In this document: positions 10,978-22,745 of the stretch, in pieces
Position numbering within the stretch: position 1 is the first letter of the stretch
How the letters are laid out: each line of letters begins with the position of its first letter
Assembly: GCA_019426215.1 (NCBI GenBank)
Contig: CM033391.1
Coordinates: 6,684,708 to 6,748,707 of the forward strand
Length of the DNA: 64,000 bases
Direction: 5' to 3'
Origin: Buddleja alternifolia
Taxonomy: Eukaryota > Streptophyta > Magnoliopsida > Lamiales > Scrophulariaceae
Notes under the pieces: model-generated
Database searches by the model: none
What the model was told of the DNA's origin: nothing
What the model saw: only the letters and a program-made list of their open reading frames with translations
Made by a program: the position numbers and the translations under genes

Positions 10978-11752
10978 TCACAAATCAATTATTGTTGGGA
11001 AGGAATTAGCCAGAGAAAATAAATAAGAACATATGATATATACCACCGTTTTCATATAATTTTTTTCGCTGTCTCTTGATTTAGAAAACATTAATATATT
11101 GAGTTTATCAAAGTCAAATAAATAAATTCTCACAGAATTAAGGGAAAAACGATAGTATACATTTGTCAAATAAATAAATAAATAAATGAAATTGAAATAT
11201 AATTACATATATATATATATATTTATGTTATCTTTTCCTATACTTTTCTTTCTTGAAGTCGGAGCTAGAATTTTGAGTGGAGCGGATAATGTTTTTTAAT
11301 AAAAATTGAAATGTAATTGTGAAAAGGTAAGTGTAAATTGTATTTAGCAATTGAATAATGTACTATAAACATAATTTATTTCTTACAAAAGAAGAAATAA
11401 TTACTCCTTGTAAAGCCCAAGGGTGCGCAATTCAAATCTTCTGTTACATAATTATGCAACAAATTGTTATACGAACATATGATATGTGTATGATCTGACG
11501 GTTGTGATTTGATAGAGGAAAGAAGAGAAAAGCAAAAAGTGATTTTTTTTCTTCACATCACACAAGTCCAATTTTACATGTGCTGCACACCAGCCAACCG
11601 GATAATATGAGATGTTACACAATTATACTATATAAAAGGATAGAAAACCTGGATTCAAACATATAATTTTGTGGTTTCGAAAATGAAGGAGGATGACTGT
11701 CTTCACCAGCCTAGGATTTTGATTGTTATGAAACCTCATTTAATTAACATAC

Positions 11753-11817
11753 CTGGAAATTGTTGAGTTTGTGGTGATAAGTTGTTCAAATAGACTGAGC
11801 ATTTTGGTGTTTATATA
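11753..11817 (-). promoter_or_regulatory. TATA box and predicted 5'UTR exon of peptide gene A
   Basis: On the minus strand CTATATAAAC (11809-11818) is followed about 57 bases later by a splice donor, ATTTCCAG then GTATGTT (11752 is the first intron base). A matching acceptor, GAATGACAG then TTTACATGC, sits at the peptide gene's 5' end; using it would remove the first ATG and leave ATGCAAAAG or the following ATG as the start. Segment B keeps CTTTATAAAC and CAG then GTACGTT at the same spacing. Gene model inferred, not proven. Confidence 0.5.
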
Positions 11818-12559
11818 GTTGCACATATATGATAGAATTTGTTGATGGGATCACCACCAAATGAGGCAAGATTAGTGGGATGCCCATAAACTACACCATT
11901 ATAGAGAATTAATCACATTAATGATCAAAATGATAGAGTTGAAGGAATTTATTGAACCATTCTTCAAAGAGCAAATAGATGATCCGATAATACAAAAGGA
12001 TTTAAAGTCAAAGGAGCACAGTAAAAACCCTGCTATTTTTGCTTTGTGATGGCATATTAGTAATGGTTTAATTATTTAGAAGTAATTCATTTGATTAAAA
12101 TAAGTTTGATATTTAGATTAACTAATGACTTCAATTGGAAGAGGCAAATTTTGTCGATATTTAGTAATATTCTGTTTAATTGATCAATATTTATAAGCCA
12201 CCATGAATTAATGATCATTACATGCATAATCTTGAGAGCATTATTGACAGTACCACATCTAGGAATGGAAATCCCCACAAAGATTGATACTATTTGTGTC
12301 ATTTACTGCAACTTGTTGGCTTACTATAATTGCTCTAAATGTATACTAATAAATCTAATATTCTAATTTTAGCATCACTATTTGTCATGCACATGAATAA
12401 GTTTACTTGACAAGATACTAAGTGATGCTGCCAAACTTCGTAACATGGAAAAGATAGTTTCTTTATTATTTTGATATTTCTCGTAGAAGGATTTTGTATG
12501 TTGAGAATTCGTGAATTTGTCTACAAAGGAGTCATTTACGGTTTAATTGAACGATATAT

Positions 12560-13890
12560 TCATTTCGAAGAAATTTTTTTCTTGATAAAGTGAGAAATAA
12601 GTGTTTTTAGGTATAATAAATGTGGTGTTGAAAGTGTGTTTGAATGAGTCTTTTTTAGAGAAAAACATGTAATGATTGTGGTTGATGTGATATGTTTTTT
12701 GTTGTGAGAAATTGTATGGATTGATGTGTAGATATAATTTTTCGTAAATATATCTTAGTTAAACTCATCGATTTAGATATAAAAGATAGGTAAAATGGAT
12801 TTTATTTTGCACGTTGCCTTATTTTATATTAGAATATGTGATTAATTTAACTCTTGGTGTTGAGAAATAACTAGATGAAACCTTTTTAGTTGATGGGTGA
12901 ACTGTCAAATCTTGAATAGTGTCCCCAAGAGTTGGCCGAGTTGGTTTGGTAGGGTATTTCCTACCAAGGCAACCCGAGTTCAAACTGCTCTGGGGACATG
13001 AGGCAGTCGCACAGGGTTTTCCTAGTGCGGCTTACCCCCCTCATGTGGTTTGCGGGCTATTGCATGAGAGCGGAGTTTATTCAGAGCGCACCTTCGGGTA
13101 GCGGCTGCGGGTTCTCTAGTTACAAAAAAAAAATCTTGAATAGTAAAAAATTATTTTTTCTCATTTTTTGCAAGAATTTCTTCAAAATTAACTAGAATTT
13201 TGATTTTTTTTGATGATGTGCCAACCAACCATATTATTGAGAGAAAAAATTTTAATTTTAATTTTTTTTTTAATTATAGGAGTTGCCAACCAATTTGGCC
13301 TCAATTAGATGGCATTCCATTTCCTATTTTCCAATTTTTCATAGACTTCTTCCATAAAAAATGCACTTGTTTGATATCTTTTAAAAATGTTCTAAAGAAA
13401 TGCTATAGTAATTATTCCCTAAAAAATTCTCAAATTCTCTTGAAAAATGGATATTGCATTTTTTTCAAGAAAATCAGATTTTTTACTATTCATGATTTGA
13501 CAGTTTATCCAATAACTAAAAGACTTTTATCCACCAATATCAATTAGATATCTTAATTCAAGATGACGCAATGTGCGAAATAAGATCCACTTTACATATT
13601 TTTGAATGTTTTAATCGATGAGTTTATCTAAGATATGTCTAGATTTTCTTATACAACAAAAACTCATCTATACAATTTCTCACAAAAAATAAAATAAAAT
13701 AACTTTTCTTACTAGAAAAAATCACGTGACATCATACCTAATCATTATATCACTTTCTTTTTTTTTTTTTTAAAAAAATTCATTCAAACACACTTACATC
13801 ATCATATCTCTACTCTCTAAACTTAAAATCTCTTACTTTTTCTAAAAAAAAAATGAGAAATGAAAAATAGCATCCCATCCAATCGGGCCT
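12560..13890. mobile_element. Long fold-back element, copy in segment A
   Basis: Two arms of about 340 bases are inverted copies: about 12580-12920 and about 13480-13835. Paired landmarks are GTGTGTTTGAATGA with its complement at about 13780-13795, TGTGAGAAATTGTATGGATT with its complement at about 13672-13690, and GGTGAACTGTCAAATC with its complement near 13495. The right end reads CCATCCAATCGGGCCTTGGG. No coding sequence. It is also in segment B, so it predates the duplication. A SINE is inserted between the arms in this copy only. Confidence 0.7.
12921..13130 (+). mobile_element. tRNA-derived SINE, absent from segment B
   Basis: A 210-base insertion flanked by an exact 14-bp target duplication, AAATCTTGAATAGT (12907-12920 and 13131-13144). 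It starts with a Pol III A-box-like TGGCCGAGTTGG and a B-box-like GAGTTCAAACTGC, and ends in an A run. Segment B at about 37335-37352 has the uninterrupted site. The internal GTGGTTTGCGGGCTATTGCA is shared with the SINE at 32451-32686. Confidence 0.88.
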
Positions 13891-14053
13891 TGGGCCTTAG
13901 TCTTTGAGAGAAAATAAAAATGATAATAAAAATCATAAGAAAAAAATATTAGAAAACATATAGAGAATATACTTTTCTTATTGAGATTTGCAGTGTATAA
14001 ATATGAAGTGATGAGGCCTGTCTGACAATTTGAGTGTATATAGTCATAATGAG

Positions 14054-14215
14054 GGGTAATTCTATGGTGGATTGGGAATGTTGTTTCCTGTCTATTTTTT
14101 CACCATATAAACACTTTGGGTGGGTTGGTTTATACAGGTGGGGTGGGTGTGAAAACCACCACACTCATTTTGAATATGTGGTGTAAAATGGACCAATAGT
14201 GCCTTAGAATTTTCC
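14054..14215. mobile_element. MULE-like MITE of 162 bp, absent from segment B
   Basis: Flanked by an exact 9-bp duplication CATAATGAG (14045-14053 and 14216-14224). Ends are imperfect inverted repeats: GGGTAATTCTATGG at the left and the complement GGAAAATTCTAAGG at the right. Segment B (about 38487-38500) reads straight through with one copy of the target. Nine-base duplications and GGG/GGA...ATT ends fit Mutator-like elements. Confidence 0.82.
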
Positions 14216-14535
14216 CATAATGAGAGCATTTGAGTAATTTCAAATTTCACATAGACGATGATAGTAAATAATTTGAATAGTTAATTGAGTTGGGAATCAC
14301 TATTTTACTCTTAAAATAATTTTTTATATGAGCGAATTTTACATCATAAATTTTTAGGATCCTCTCCATGTTTTTGTTGATAATATCCCCAGACTTGCAA
14401 AAAAATATAGAATTAGAAGGTGTGACGCCGAGGTGCCTTAACGTTGGCCCTTGGACGCTCAAGTCATAAATCATCCGAAGAAATTCAAATAAATGTTAAA
14501 GAATATATTTGATGACTCTCCTTTTAATCTTAGAA

Positions 14536-14955
14536 AGATTGGGCCTTGTTTGTTTATGTTTATGAGTTTAAATCTTGAAAATTTATCGAAAAATGCGTAT
14601 TACGGGTAATTGTGTGAATTTGATATGATGTGCAGGTGTGTTTGTTTATCTTTTTAAAATATGGTTGAAATTTCTAAAATATATCAAATCAATAATGATT
14701 AATTGATATATGATGTGTTCAATGATTATAAATCGAAGAGGAAGAGAAAAATATTATAAAATAAATGAATATTGATTGGAAATTTTGTGAAATGATGGAT
14801 GTACTGATTGATAATTAATTATATTGGAGAGTGAGAAAGTGAATTTGAAAAAAAAATAAATTTGGTTGAATATAATTTGTAGTGTGTATTTTTAGGATTT
14901 AATCATCTAAAAAACTGAAAATAGAATTTAAAAACATAAATAAACAAGACCTTAG
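14536..14955. mobile_element. Old MITE with GGGCCTTGTTTG ends (uninterrupted copy)
   Basis: The left end GGGCCTTGTTTGTTTATGTT and the right end AAACATAAATAAACAAGACC are inverted. The interior is AT-rich and non-coding. It occurs in both segments, so it entered before the duplication; in segment B it is split by an 8.9-kb nested insertion. The TTTGTTT.. ends resemble hAT or PIF MITEs, but I could not fix a target duplication. Confidence 0.6.
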
Positions 14956-16261
14956 TTCTCAATAATAGGGCACAAAAAACCCTAATTGTGATAAGTTTAT
15001 TTGGCCTAGGCCATAATAATAATCTATGTGTTCAACTTAGTCCAATATATAACCATGTTTTACATACATCAATTTTGACACATAATAAATTTCTTAGAAG
15101 ATATATATATATATATATATATACTCAAGTCGGGTTTGACCCTTGAATTTGATCACAGCCAAGATAAGGGAGAGTAAGGGCCGGGTTCCATAACCTTAAC
15201 CCGATCCCTGGGGGCTACCTTGGGCAGTTGGGCTAGAAGTGGAAATATGGACTCCATGCTCTTATGATCCATAACAGATGCTAATTTGGACGACCAAAAA
15301 TCTTTCATCCATCAATAGCCCTCACGTTTCTGCTTCATTTTTTGTTTGGACTATCAAGTAAGATCCAATTGCCATATCAGATGGTACATATATGACCCGA
15401 CTTATAAGCTATTAGGTCATATCTCAAGCTCCCAATCAAATTCTATAACATTCTTGTATAACAGTTCATGAAACATGCATAAATGTATGACAAGTGTATA
15501 CACAAGTGCTTAAGATGTGTAGAGAGAAACTTGTTGTGGAGAAAAATTTAGAAATTTTCTCTGCCACATCCTAACCACCCATGTATATACTTGTCACATA
15601 TTTATGCGTATTACAAATTACAGAAGATTTGAACTGCATGACTACAAGCTGACGAGCGTGTGATTTGAGTTTCAGATCCTCAGATAAATAAATATTCAAA
15701 GAGGTTTGACATTGATCTAACGGGGCACTCGAACCTAACCAGTCTGGAAGGACTCGAACCGTAGCATGAGTAGGGTGATAATGATTATAGACTGCATTCG
15801 GTATTAACTGAGATCCTACGTACCTAATTAGAATCAAGTCAACGTAGTTCTATAGTAAAGTATGTAGCCAGGTCGTACTTGGTAGACGATTCTAACTTCT
15901 GAATTTATAAGGGAACATACTTCTCAGTCTATAGACTCGTTACTCTGGAGATACGATGCTAAAGTTAGAGAGAATATTCTTGAGATTCCAACCCCCAATA
16001 AATGAAGTGAGGGAGTATTTATAACACATACATCCTTTACGGATGGTTGATGGACATTTGTAAGATGATGACAGGTGTCACTTATTGGATGGTAGATGAT
16101 CCAGGTTATAGGGTCAGGTCAATGAACGCCCGACCCGCTACTTTACTTAGCGGGGATCTTGAAGTCTGTAATGGGCTTTGGGTCAGTATTGGGCCTTGGG
16201 CCCTTATAATAATACTTATGGGTCTAGTACCATATTTTGGTATATCATTAACCAACTCTCA

Positions 16262-16281
16262 CCTTTGGGGGGGGGGGGGGG
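16262..16281. repeat. Poly-G tract of about 17-18 bases
   Basis: A pure G run inside the gag-like pseudogene region, reading as proline codons on the minus strand. Such runs are length-unstable and prone to sequencing error, so the reading frame across it is uncertain. Confidence 0.7.
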
Positions 16282-16499
16282 GAGAAATAAAGATATATTT
16301 ATCTTTCCAAATCCCAAACGAGTTGCGAGCTTCTTCTTGAAACTTCGCGTCTTGTTTAGGAGAAAAGAAGAAAAAACCCTTAGATTTCACCACTCGACGC
16401 TTGCTCAAGAAAAACATTCTATGGAAATTATTTAGACTGACATCTTTTTCGAAGGCAGTCATCAACACTATAAAAAGAATTATCTGCCTATACGAGTTG

Positions 16500-19257
16500 T
16501 GTCACACCCCAATTTTTATCACTGAAAAGGGGTTCAAGCTCGAGGCGTGAATTCTAAAAATTATATCCAAAATAAAATGTATGACAAATCTCCTTTAATC
16601 AGGTGCTCTCGATAAACATAATTGCACATCTTAAGAAATGGTAATCTAATGTAAACTCATCACTGGAAAAAAAACTAAACGTCAACGCCTATCTATTACA
16701 AAGCAAAGAACTTCATAGATCACTCAGCTCCAGATGAGTCTCCATAGTCCCGCCTAAGTGGTCATCTAATGCTGGAAGGAAGGAAGTGAAATGTAGAGAG
16801 TACGTGAGTAAAAGACTCAGTGAATGCCCGATGTGTGTAATGTGTTTAACGAATACATATAATTTTCAAAATGCGTGAACATAATAAAAATGATATATAT
16901 TTTTTTCTTTCACAAAACTGAATCTTTAAAAAGCTTTAAACTTATAGTAACCGATTTAAGACATTCATAAATCTCAATCCGAGACAGAAATATATTTTCG
17001 TCCAAATAAAGTTCAAACTATTAAGCAGTAAAATAATTTAAAATGATTATGATTATGATGATCAAATAACCATATTTGTTGATGCCAGACAACCTTATGA
17101 CTCCCAACCGATAGTGACAGACCACCTTATCACTCCGGGCAAGGAGCGACCTTACCAAACAGAAACACATGCTCGAGTACATGTGGAACAGAAACAGATA
17201 TTACCCAACACAACCACAAATGGCTTATGTTGTGCGTTGTGAGGGGGCTTGGGGATTCGGGGTCCAACCGGCAAGTCCACTACTGCCCAACGGTACCCTT
17301 TGTCAACCCAAGCCAAGTTGGATCCAACTAACAAAAACAGATCAGAACAGAACCATACTAGTCATTGATCATCATAAACAAAAGAAATTCCAAAATTGTG
17401 GAGAAACAGATGAGTAATCTTCAAGATAGGAGTTCAGAACAGAAACATGATTCCACAATTTTTCAAAACCATGAACTTTTACCTTTATACGATATATATA
17501 TAGCAATGGAAACTTACATACATACTTCTAGTTTTCAAAAGATACTACTATAGAGTTTAGGGGCACTCACAAAGTACGATAACCTCAACTGGTTCGGATG
17601 TCGAAAAGTCGGGTGTGCTACCTGTGGTGGTGAAATGAATAATGTATTCAGGCTTAACCTTATGAATACCTAAAAATTCTACCCATGATTTGCCCTCTTC
17701 CTCACTAAGCTTGTCCTACTAAATAAGGCAATATGCACAACAGAAAAATAAGAATAATCTTGACCATAGGCAATTTAATTGAAAGAAGACTCAAGTAAAC
17801 TACAAATTTGCGCAGTTTTACTATAGCATTTTGTATAAGTTCTCAAGATATGAATTTTCCCCGAAACTTTGGAGAAACACAAAAAATTACATTTTGGAAC
17901 ATTCCGAAAAAATTTCAACTTTATTTGAAATCATTGAATTAGTGATTCAATTTCCAAAACATAGTTGTCCCAATAGATTTTTCAAAACAGTCAGTCTATC
18001 TTCAAAATATTGTATAAAATTCCCTGTTTCTTGAAAACTTCCCAGATTTTAATGAAAGCTTTCTAACACATGTATATAGCTACAGTAAAATTTTCAGAGC
18101 AAACAAAAATTTCTAGACTCACCAAATAAGCCCAAAACCGTAGCAATTTTAAATCCCGCCAAACAGACTGACAATTTTATTCAACGAATTTTAGAAAAAT
18201 CTACAGAACTCCAATCTTTACAAAATTTTACAGAGAGACTCAAAACACATACATATTACTTTATAAAATTTTTACATAATCAAATTCACTCTTTGATTCA
18301 CTTAATTACAGCCTGGAATATCACTTGCAGAAACTGAAATTTCCATTCATCTTACTTTCATTTCAAAACAAAATGCATGACCTAGATGCTCTTTGAAAAC
18401 CCATTAAATTTGACATGCAATCACATAACTAAGCTTCAATCAATAATTTTAATAACCCAAGTATAAGCACATAGTAGCATAGATGAGGGTGATTTACCTA
18501 ATTATATGAAGAATTATAGAACAATGGATAGCTAAAACATCCACACTAGCAATTATAAGTGCTCTCTGCAGAAGCTTCTGGTTTGGAGATGTTTCTAGAA
18601 ATTTCGGCAAATGTTATGTGTAATTGGCTTCCATATTGTTGTAGCTTATCCTCTGAGGAAGAATTTGAGCTAAAGAACACTCAATTCGGAGGTCATTTGC
18701 TATTTCAAATCTTGAAGAAACCAAAACTGCCAGGGCTGGGTTTTCTTACGGGAATGACAAATTTTTTTTTTCACTTTTGGTGTCTTTTGTTGGTGGAAGA
18801 AGAAGGAAAATGAAAGGTATAAGGGTATATATAGAGTATGAAGGAGGGCTTGAGTGAAATTTCTTATTTATCCTTTTATTTGCCCATTTCTCCCCCTTTT
18901 TGTTTTATTTTCAAGATGCACCCATAACGTTTTTCTACACATAGTATGCATGCTTTATGTCCTACAACACACTATATTATATGGTAAAAATCTAATTACA
19001 AATTTTTGGAGCAACAATTAGCTATGAAAGCAAGTAACAAAATTCATATTGTCAAAAATTCATATTGTCAAGAATCAATTCTAGAATAGAATGATTTACG
19101 AAAATGAAGCATTTCCAAAACGTAAATTCGCAAGAAAATATAATTCTTTACTCTTCCTTTTATTTACTCCATTTTTCACTTTTCTTTCTTATTTAAATTG
19201 ATCACACATACATATCTATACACATAAAATGTATACTTAAAAATCTTAGGCATCACA
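16500..19257. mobile_element. Solo LTR (2758 bp) inserted in the gag-like ORF
   Basis: It starts TGTCACACCCCAATTTT and ends TTAGGCATCACA, with an exact 5-bp target duplication AGTTG at 16495-16499 and 19258-19262. TG...CA ends, a 5-bp duplication, no internal coding domain and a TATA-like GGTATATATAGAG at about 18825 all fit a solo LTR. TGTCACACCCC starts and TGACA-like ends are common in long Ty3/Gypsy LTRs. It belongs to the same family as 39066-47967: both have the TGTCAC.CCCCAATTTT start and a related block, GGAAGGAAGTGAAATG here and GAAAGAAAGTGAAATAC there. Confidence 0.78.
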
Positions 19258-20950
19258 AGTTGGGCAGCAACTAGGTTGGGCATAATCCATAAGAAAGAAG
19301 GAGGTTGTTAATAAACTCATGCAAAGGAAATCTAACCCCAGAGATTAGGTGAGCAAGATGGAAAGTACGAAATCCTATGGGTGGCCTATGCAAATGGTCT
19401 GTTTTAGTAGGGAATCGGATTCCATAATCTCGAGGAATAAAGTACTTAACCCTCAACTCATTTTCCCTGGACAACCTTATAGTTGAGACATCTTTTAACC
19501 AAGTGATATGCGAGTTGACGTTAACCTCACTCTCTAAATCAACTATACCCTCGTGCCCAGGAGACGACTCTGCTGTCTCTCCGCGAATACTAGTTTCTTT
19601 GGCCAGACGCTCCAACTTGTCTGATGGTACGGGTCTATTACTCGAATCATCAGACGAATCTGATATCTCATTATTATTCACAGAAGACTGAGACCTAGTA
19701 CGAGCCATAATATGAAAATAGTATAAAAAGGAAAAAGAACGAGACCTAAAAATACCTATAGGATGGGACTCGTACAAGGAAAGACCAACGAGCAGCAAGG
19801 GAAGAAAACCTCACAACGAACAACGAGCAACAAATCTTCGTTCTCTGATAAAGAAAAAATTCTCTCTCTAACATTTTCGGATGAAGGTAAAAGTGAACCG
19901 GGGGGGAGGGGCCTATTTATAGGAGGGTAACTTATGAAAGGTTCAATGGTTGAGATCGATTAATAAATGATGCATCTAATGGCCTCAAAAGAGGCGACGG
20001 TTAAACTTCATAAAGTAACCGATATGTGATTAAATGGGAACACGCGCCGCTTTGCATTAATGGATGTGACTGTTATGAAATAATTACCTCAAAGGACGTG
20101 ACCACCTTAAAAGACGCGTCAGTTGTGTATTAATATTATGAAACGATGTGATCATTTATCAAATGCCGTGATCATTTATTACTTCAATAATTTAAGTAAT
20201 TATCAAAGCATGACCCCTTGTTCATAAAACATCTATTTATGGTGAAAACGGCTAATTAATATGGAAACGGCCAAACTGATATTCATTGGTAACATGATAT
20301 GACTACGAGTCCAAATTTACAATTAAAAATACTACTTCTCCAGCATGAATTCAAGTCATTTCTCCTCTCATCTCTCATGCTAGTGAAATGGGGGACTTAA
20401 TGATATATCAAAATATGGTACTAGACTCATAAATATTATTATAAGGGCCCAAGGCCCAATACTGACTCAAAGCCCATTACAGACTTCAAGATTCGCGCTA
20501 AGTAACAATAGCAGGTCGGGCGTTCGTTGACCCGACCCTATAACCTGGCTCATCTACCGTCCAATAAGTGACACCTGTCATCATCTTACAAATGTCCACC
20601 AACCATCCGTACAAGATGTATGTGCTATAAATACTCCCTTACTTCATTTGTTGGGGGTTGGAATCTAAAGAATATTCTCCCTAGCTTTAGCCTCGTATCT
20701 CCAGAGTAATGAGCTTATAGACTGAGAAGTACGTTCTCTTATAAATTTCGAAGTTAGAATTGTCTACCAAGTATGACTTGGCTACATACTTTACTATAGA
20801 ACTACGTTGACTTGATCTTAATTAGGTACGTAGGTAGCTCAATTAGTACCGAGTGCAGTCTATAATCATTATCACCCTACTCGTGGTATGGTTCGAGTCC
20901 TTCCAGACTGGTTAGGTTCGAGTCCCCCGAATTTGAGTTAGATCAGACAC

Positions 20951-22745
20951 ACAAATTGTAAACTTGACAAATGATAATAACACTAGAATGCATATCTGAA
21001 TGGAACGAATGAGGGTGAATTTATAGGTGATGGGCATGCATACGACCTAATCTTGAGGGGGATACGTGGAGCTAGGAGTTGAGCTATGTTTCAATAATCG
21101 GCGTTGTCAGAGCCAGGCTCGCAACGGGTTTGGTATGTTTCACGGGTTTGCCTCATGGATCCAATTAATGTAAGAAATATTATGGCTCATATATTAAATT
21201 ACATATTATTATTTTGTCAATTTTAAAGTCTATTTGACAGAATATATATTTAATTGATATTATGTGATTAAATCTCAATTGGTTAGTGAAATGACATAAC
21301 TTTACGTAATGTAAAGTCACGTAAAGTCATGAATTTAAGTGAAAAAGTGACTTGATGGAAGACAACTTTTAGAGTTTTAATATAAAGAGGATTGGTCCTC
21401 TCCCTACCTCTACACACATTAGAAAAGTGTATGTTGTTTTCCATCACTGAAAGAGGGGTCAAGAGAGAGAAATCGATCTTCCTCAAGAGACTTTACAAAC
21501 TAGTGATTGATAATCAACGGGAAAAGACTACCAATGAAGGCTATGGACAAATGTTAGTCTTATTTTGTTAAAATTACGTGAAAATCATGAAGTTCAAAAT
21601 TTTTGAAAATCATGCAATTTATGAAATTCAACTTACTTGTAAGGTATAAATATTGGTAAGCCGAGGCTATTTTGGTAAGTATGGAAATGAGATGAATACC
21701 TAGCTCGCATACTACTTGTTTTATATTTTGTGAGAATAGTTTATTTCTTGTAGTTTTATCTTAGTTTAGTATGATGTTGTTTGAGAATAAATGTTAACTT
21801 TTCTGATCTGATTCTACCTTAGTATGCTAATTGCTTTGGCTCATGTAATCAATGTCTTAAATTTTGATTTCGGTATAGATATCGGGATAGTAAATTTACA
21901 AAAAATTTGAGGATATTCGAAATTTCGATTTCAATTTTAAAGATATCATGAAAATTTATAGAAATATTTGAAAATTTACAATCAAACTTTTGGTAACTTT
22001 AATTATCATACTTATGCATCTTTTACATTAATAATATTCTATATATATAATATATGTATAATGAATTTTGTTAAATAGTATGATCAAAACCTGCTACAAA
22101 AAAATATGAAATAAATATGACTTGAAAGTAAAATAATAATTAAATCTCATAAGAACTTCATTAAAATAAAGTGTACTACAAGTTTAGTAAAAATCGTTTG
22201 TATGGTTGGTAGGTGTGGACCAACTTCAAATATTAGTTTTAAATAATAAATTTTAAAATGTATAAAAAAATAAATATTATTAAATTTTTTGGGAGATTTC
22301 GAGTTTTGGACAAAATTTCGATGGATATTTAACAAAGAGTAATGCTATATACCACCTTTTACATACCACCAATTTTTCACCTCCCCCTAATTTTGGTAAG
22401 AAATCACATGCAATTAATTGATTTTAATAGATTTAATACATTTATATTTTCTAAATCAAGGAGCGTTGAAAAATCGGTGGTATAAAAACGGTAGTATATA
22501 ACATTTTCCTTTAAGAAAAGTGTTTTGATATTATTTTTAAGTTTTGGAATATTTCGAATTTCGGAAGATACTTTGCAAAATTGGATCAAAAGTGATATTT
22601 CGCTTCGGAACCCCCGAAAATCCAAAATTTCGTAGAAATTTCAAGATTTTGAGGGAAGTTTAAGACCATAGGCGGCGGCTCAAGTGTTGATATACAATAA
22701 AAAGAAAATGGATGGACCAGCTTTCTCTTGATCAAATATAATATG
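20951..22745. repeat. Segment A right part, including an old GTCTTAAA-ended element
   Basis: After the 5.2-kb element the sequence again parallels segment B (55258 onward). About 21850-22669 has ends GTCTTAAATTTTGATTTCGG and the complement of GAGGGAAGTTTAAGAC, with many CGAAATTTC motifs between; it looks like an old non-autonomous DNA element present before the duplication. No gene is recognised. Homology to segment B fades after ATCAAATATAATA. Confidence 0.55.
22337..22509. mobile_element. MULE-like MITE of 173 bp, absent from segment B
   Basis: Flanks are TTTAACAAA (22328-22336) and TTTAAGAAA (22510-22518), a 9-bp duplication with one change. Arms are inverted: GAGTAATGCTATATACCACC and the complement GGAAAATGTTATATACTACC, continuing for about 40 bases. 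Segment B (about 58655-58670) reads through with a single target. Non-coding. Confidence 0.82.

Larger units (their letters stand above)
16259..19708 (-). pseudogene. Plant-transposon gag-like protein, split by a solo LTR
   Basis: Translation starts at ATG 19708 (MARTRSQSS, then a Ser/Asp-rich acidic stretch) and continues through a domain with FRTFHLAHLISGVRFPLHEF and INNLLLSYGLCPT, which resembles the putative plant transposon protein domain common in plant LTR elements. A TAG at 19271-19273, probably from CAG, stops it. A 2758-base solo LTR with a 5-bp duplication then interrupts the frame; beyond it the same frame resumes at about 16494 and runs to the poly-G tract (IILFIVLMTAFEKDVSLNNF and on through FGIWKDKYIFI). 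The two halves therefore once formed one ORF of at least 220 codons. A TATAAATAG on the minus strand at 19913-19921 lies about 205 bases upstream. Function as gag is family inference; this copy is dead. Confidence 0.7.
15713..20945. mobile_element. Element with 540-bp terminal inverted repeats and a gag-like ORF, absent from segment B
   Basis: The arms are 15713-16252 and 20397-20945, long inverted copies of each other ending in TGATCTAAC / GTTAGATCA. The flanks carry GACAT (15708-15712) and GACAC (20946-20950), an imperfect 5-bp duplication; segment B (about 55257-55263) shows the empty site GGACACACAAATTG. Between the arms lies a broken ORF on the minus strand with its own TATA box, interrupted by a solo LTR (16500-19257). 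Gag-like ORF plus terminal repeats recalls non-autonomous LTR elements, but those have direct, not inverted, ends. It may be a rearranged LTR element or a TIR transposon that captured the ORF. Confidence 0.75.
10249..22745 (+). repeat. Segment A: first copy of a duplicated segment (ancestral length about 6.7 kb)
   Basis: From GTATTAAATGTGAGGATCTT to ATCAAATATAATA this segment matches 33870-58893 in the same orientation and order. Landmarks include the small-peptide gene, its TATA/5'UTR exon, a long fold-back element, an old MITE (14536-14955), the TTTGACCCTTGAATTTGATC block and a GTCTTAAA-ended element. Four insertions found only here are listed separately (12921, 14054, 15713, 22337). Subtracting them and their target duplications leaves about 6.68 kb. 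Ordinary stretches without genes in it (10978-12530, 13900-15700, 20951-21850) are AT-rich and show only shared repeat sequence. Confidence 0.88.

Noticed and set aside
12919..13195. Short ORFs over 12919-13195
   Set aside because: They are chance frames across the SINE and its target duplication.
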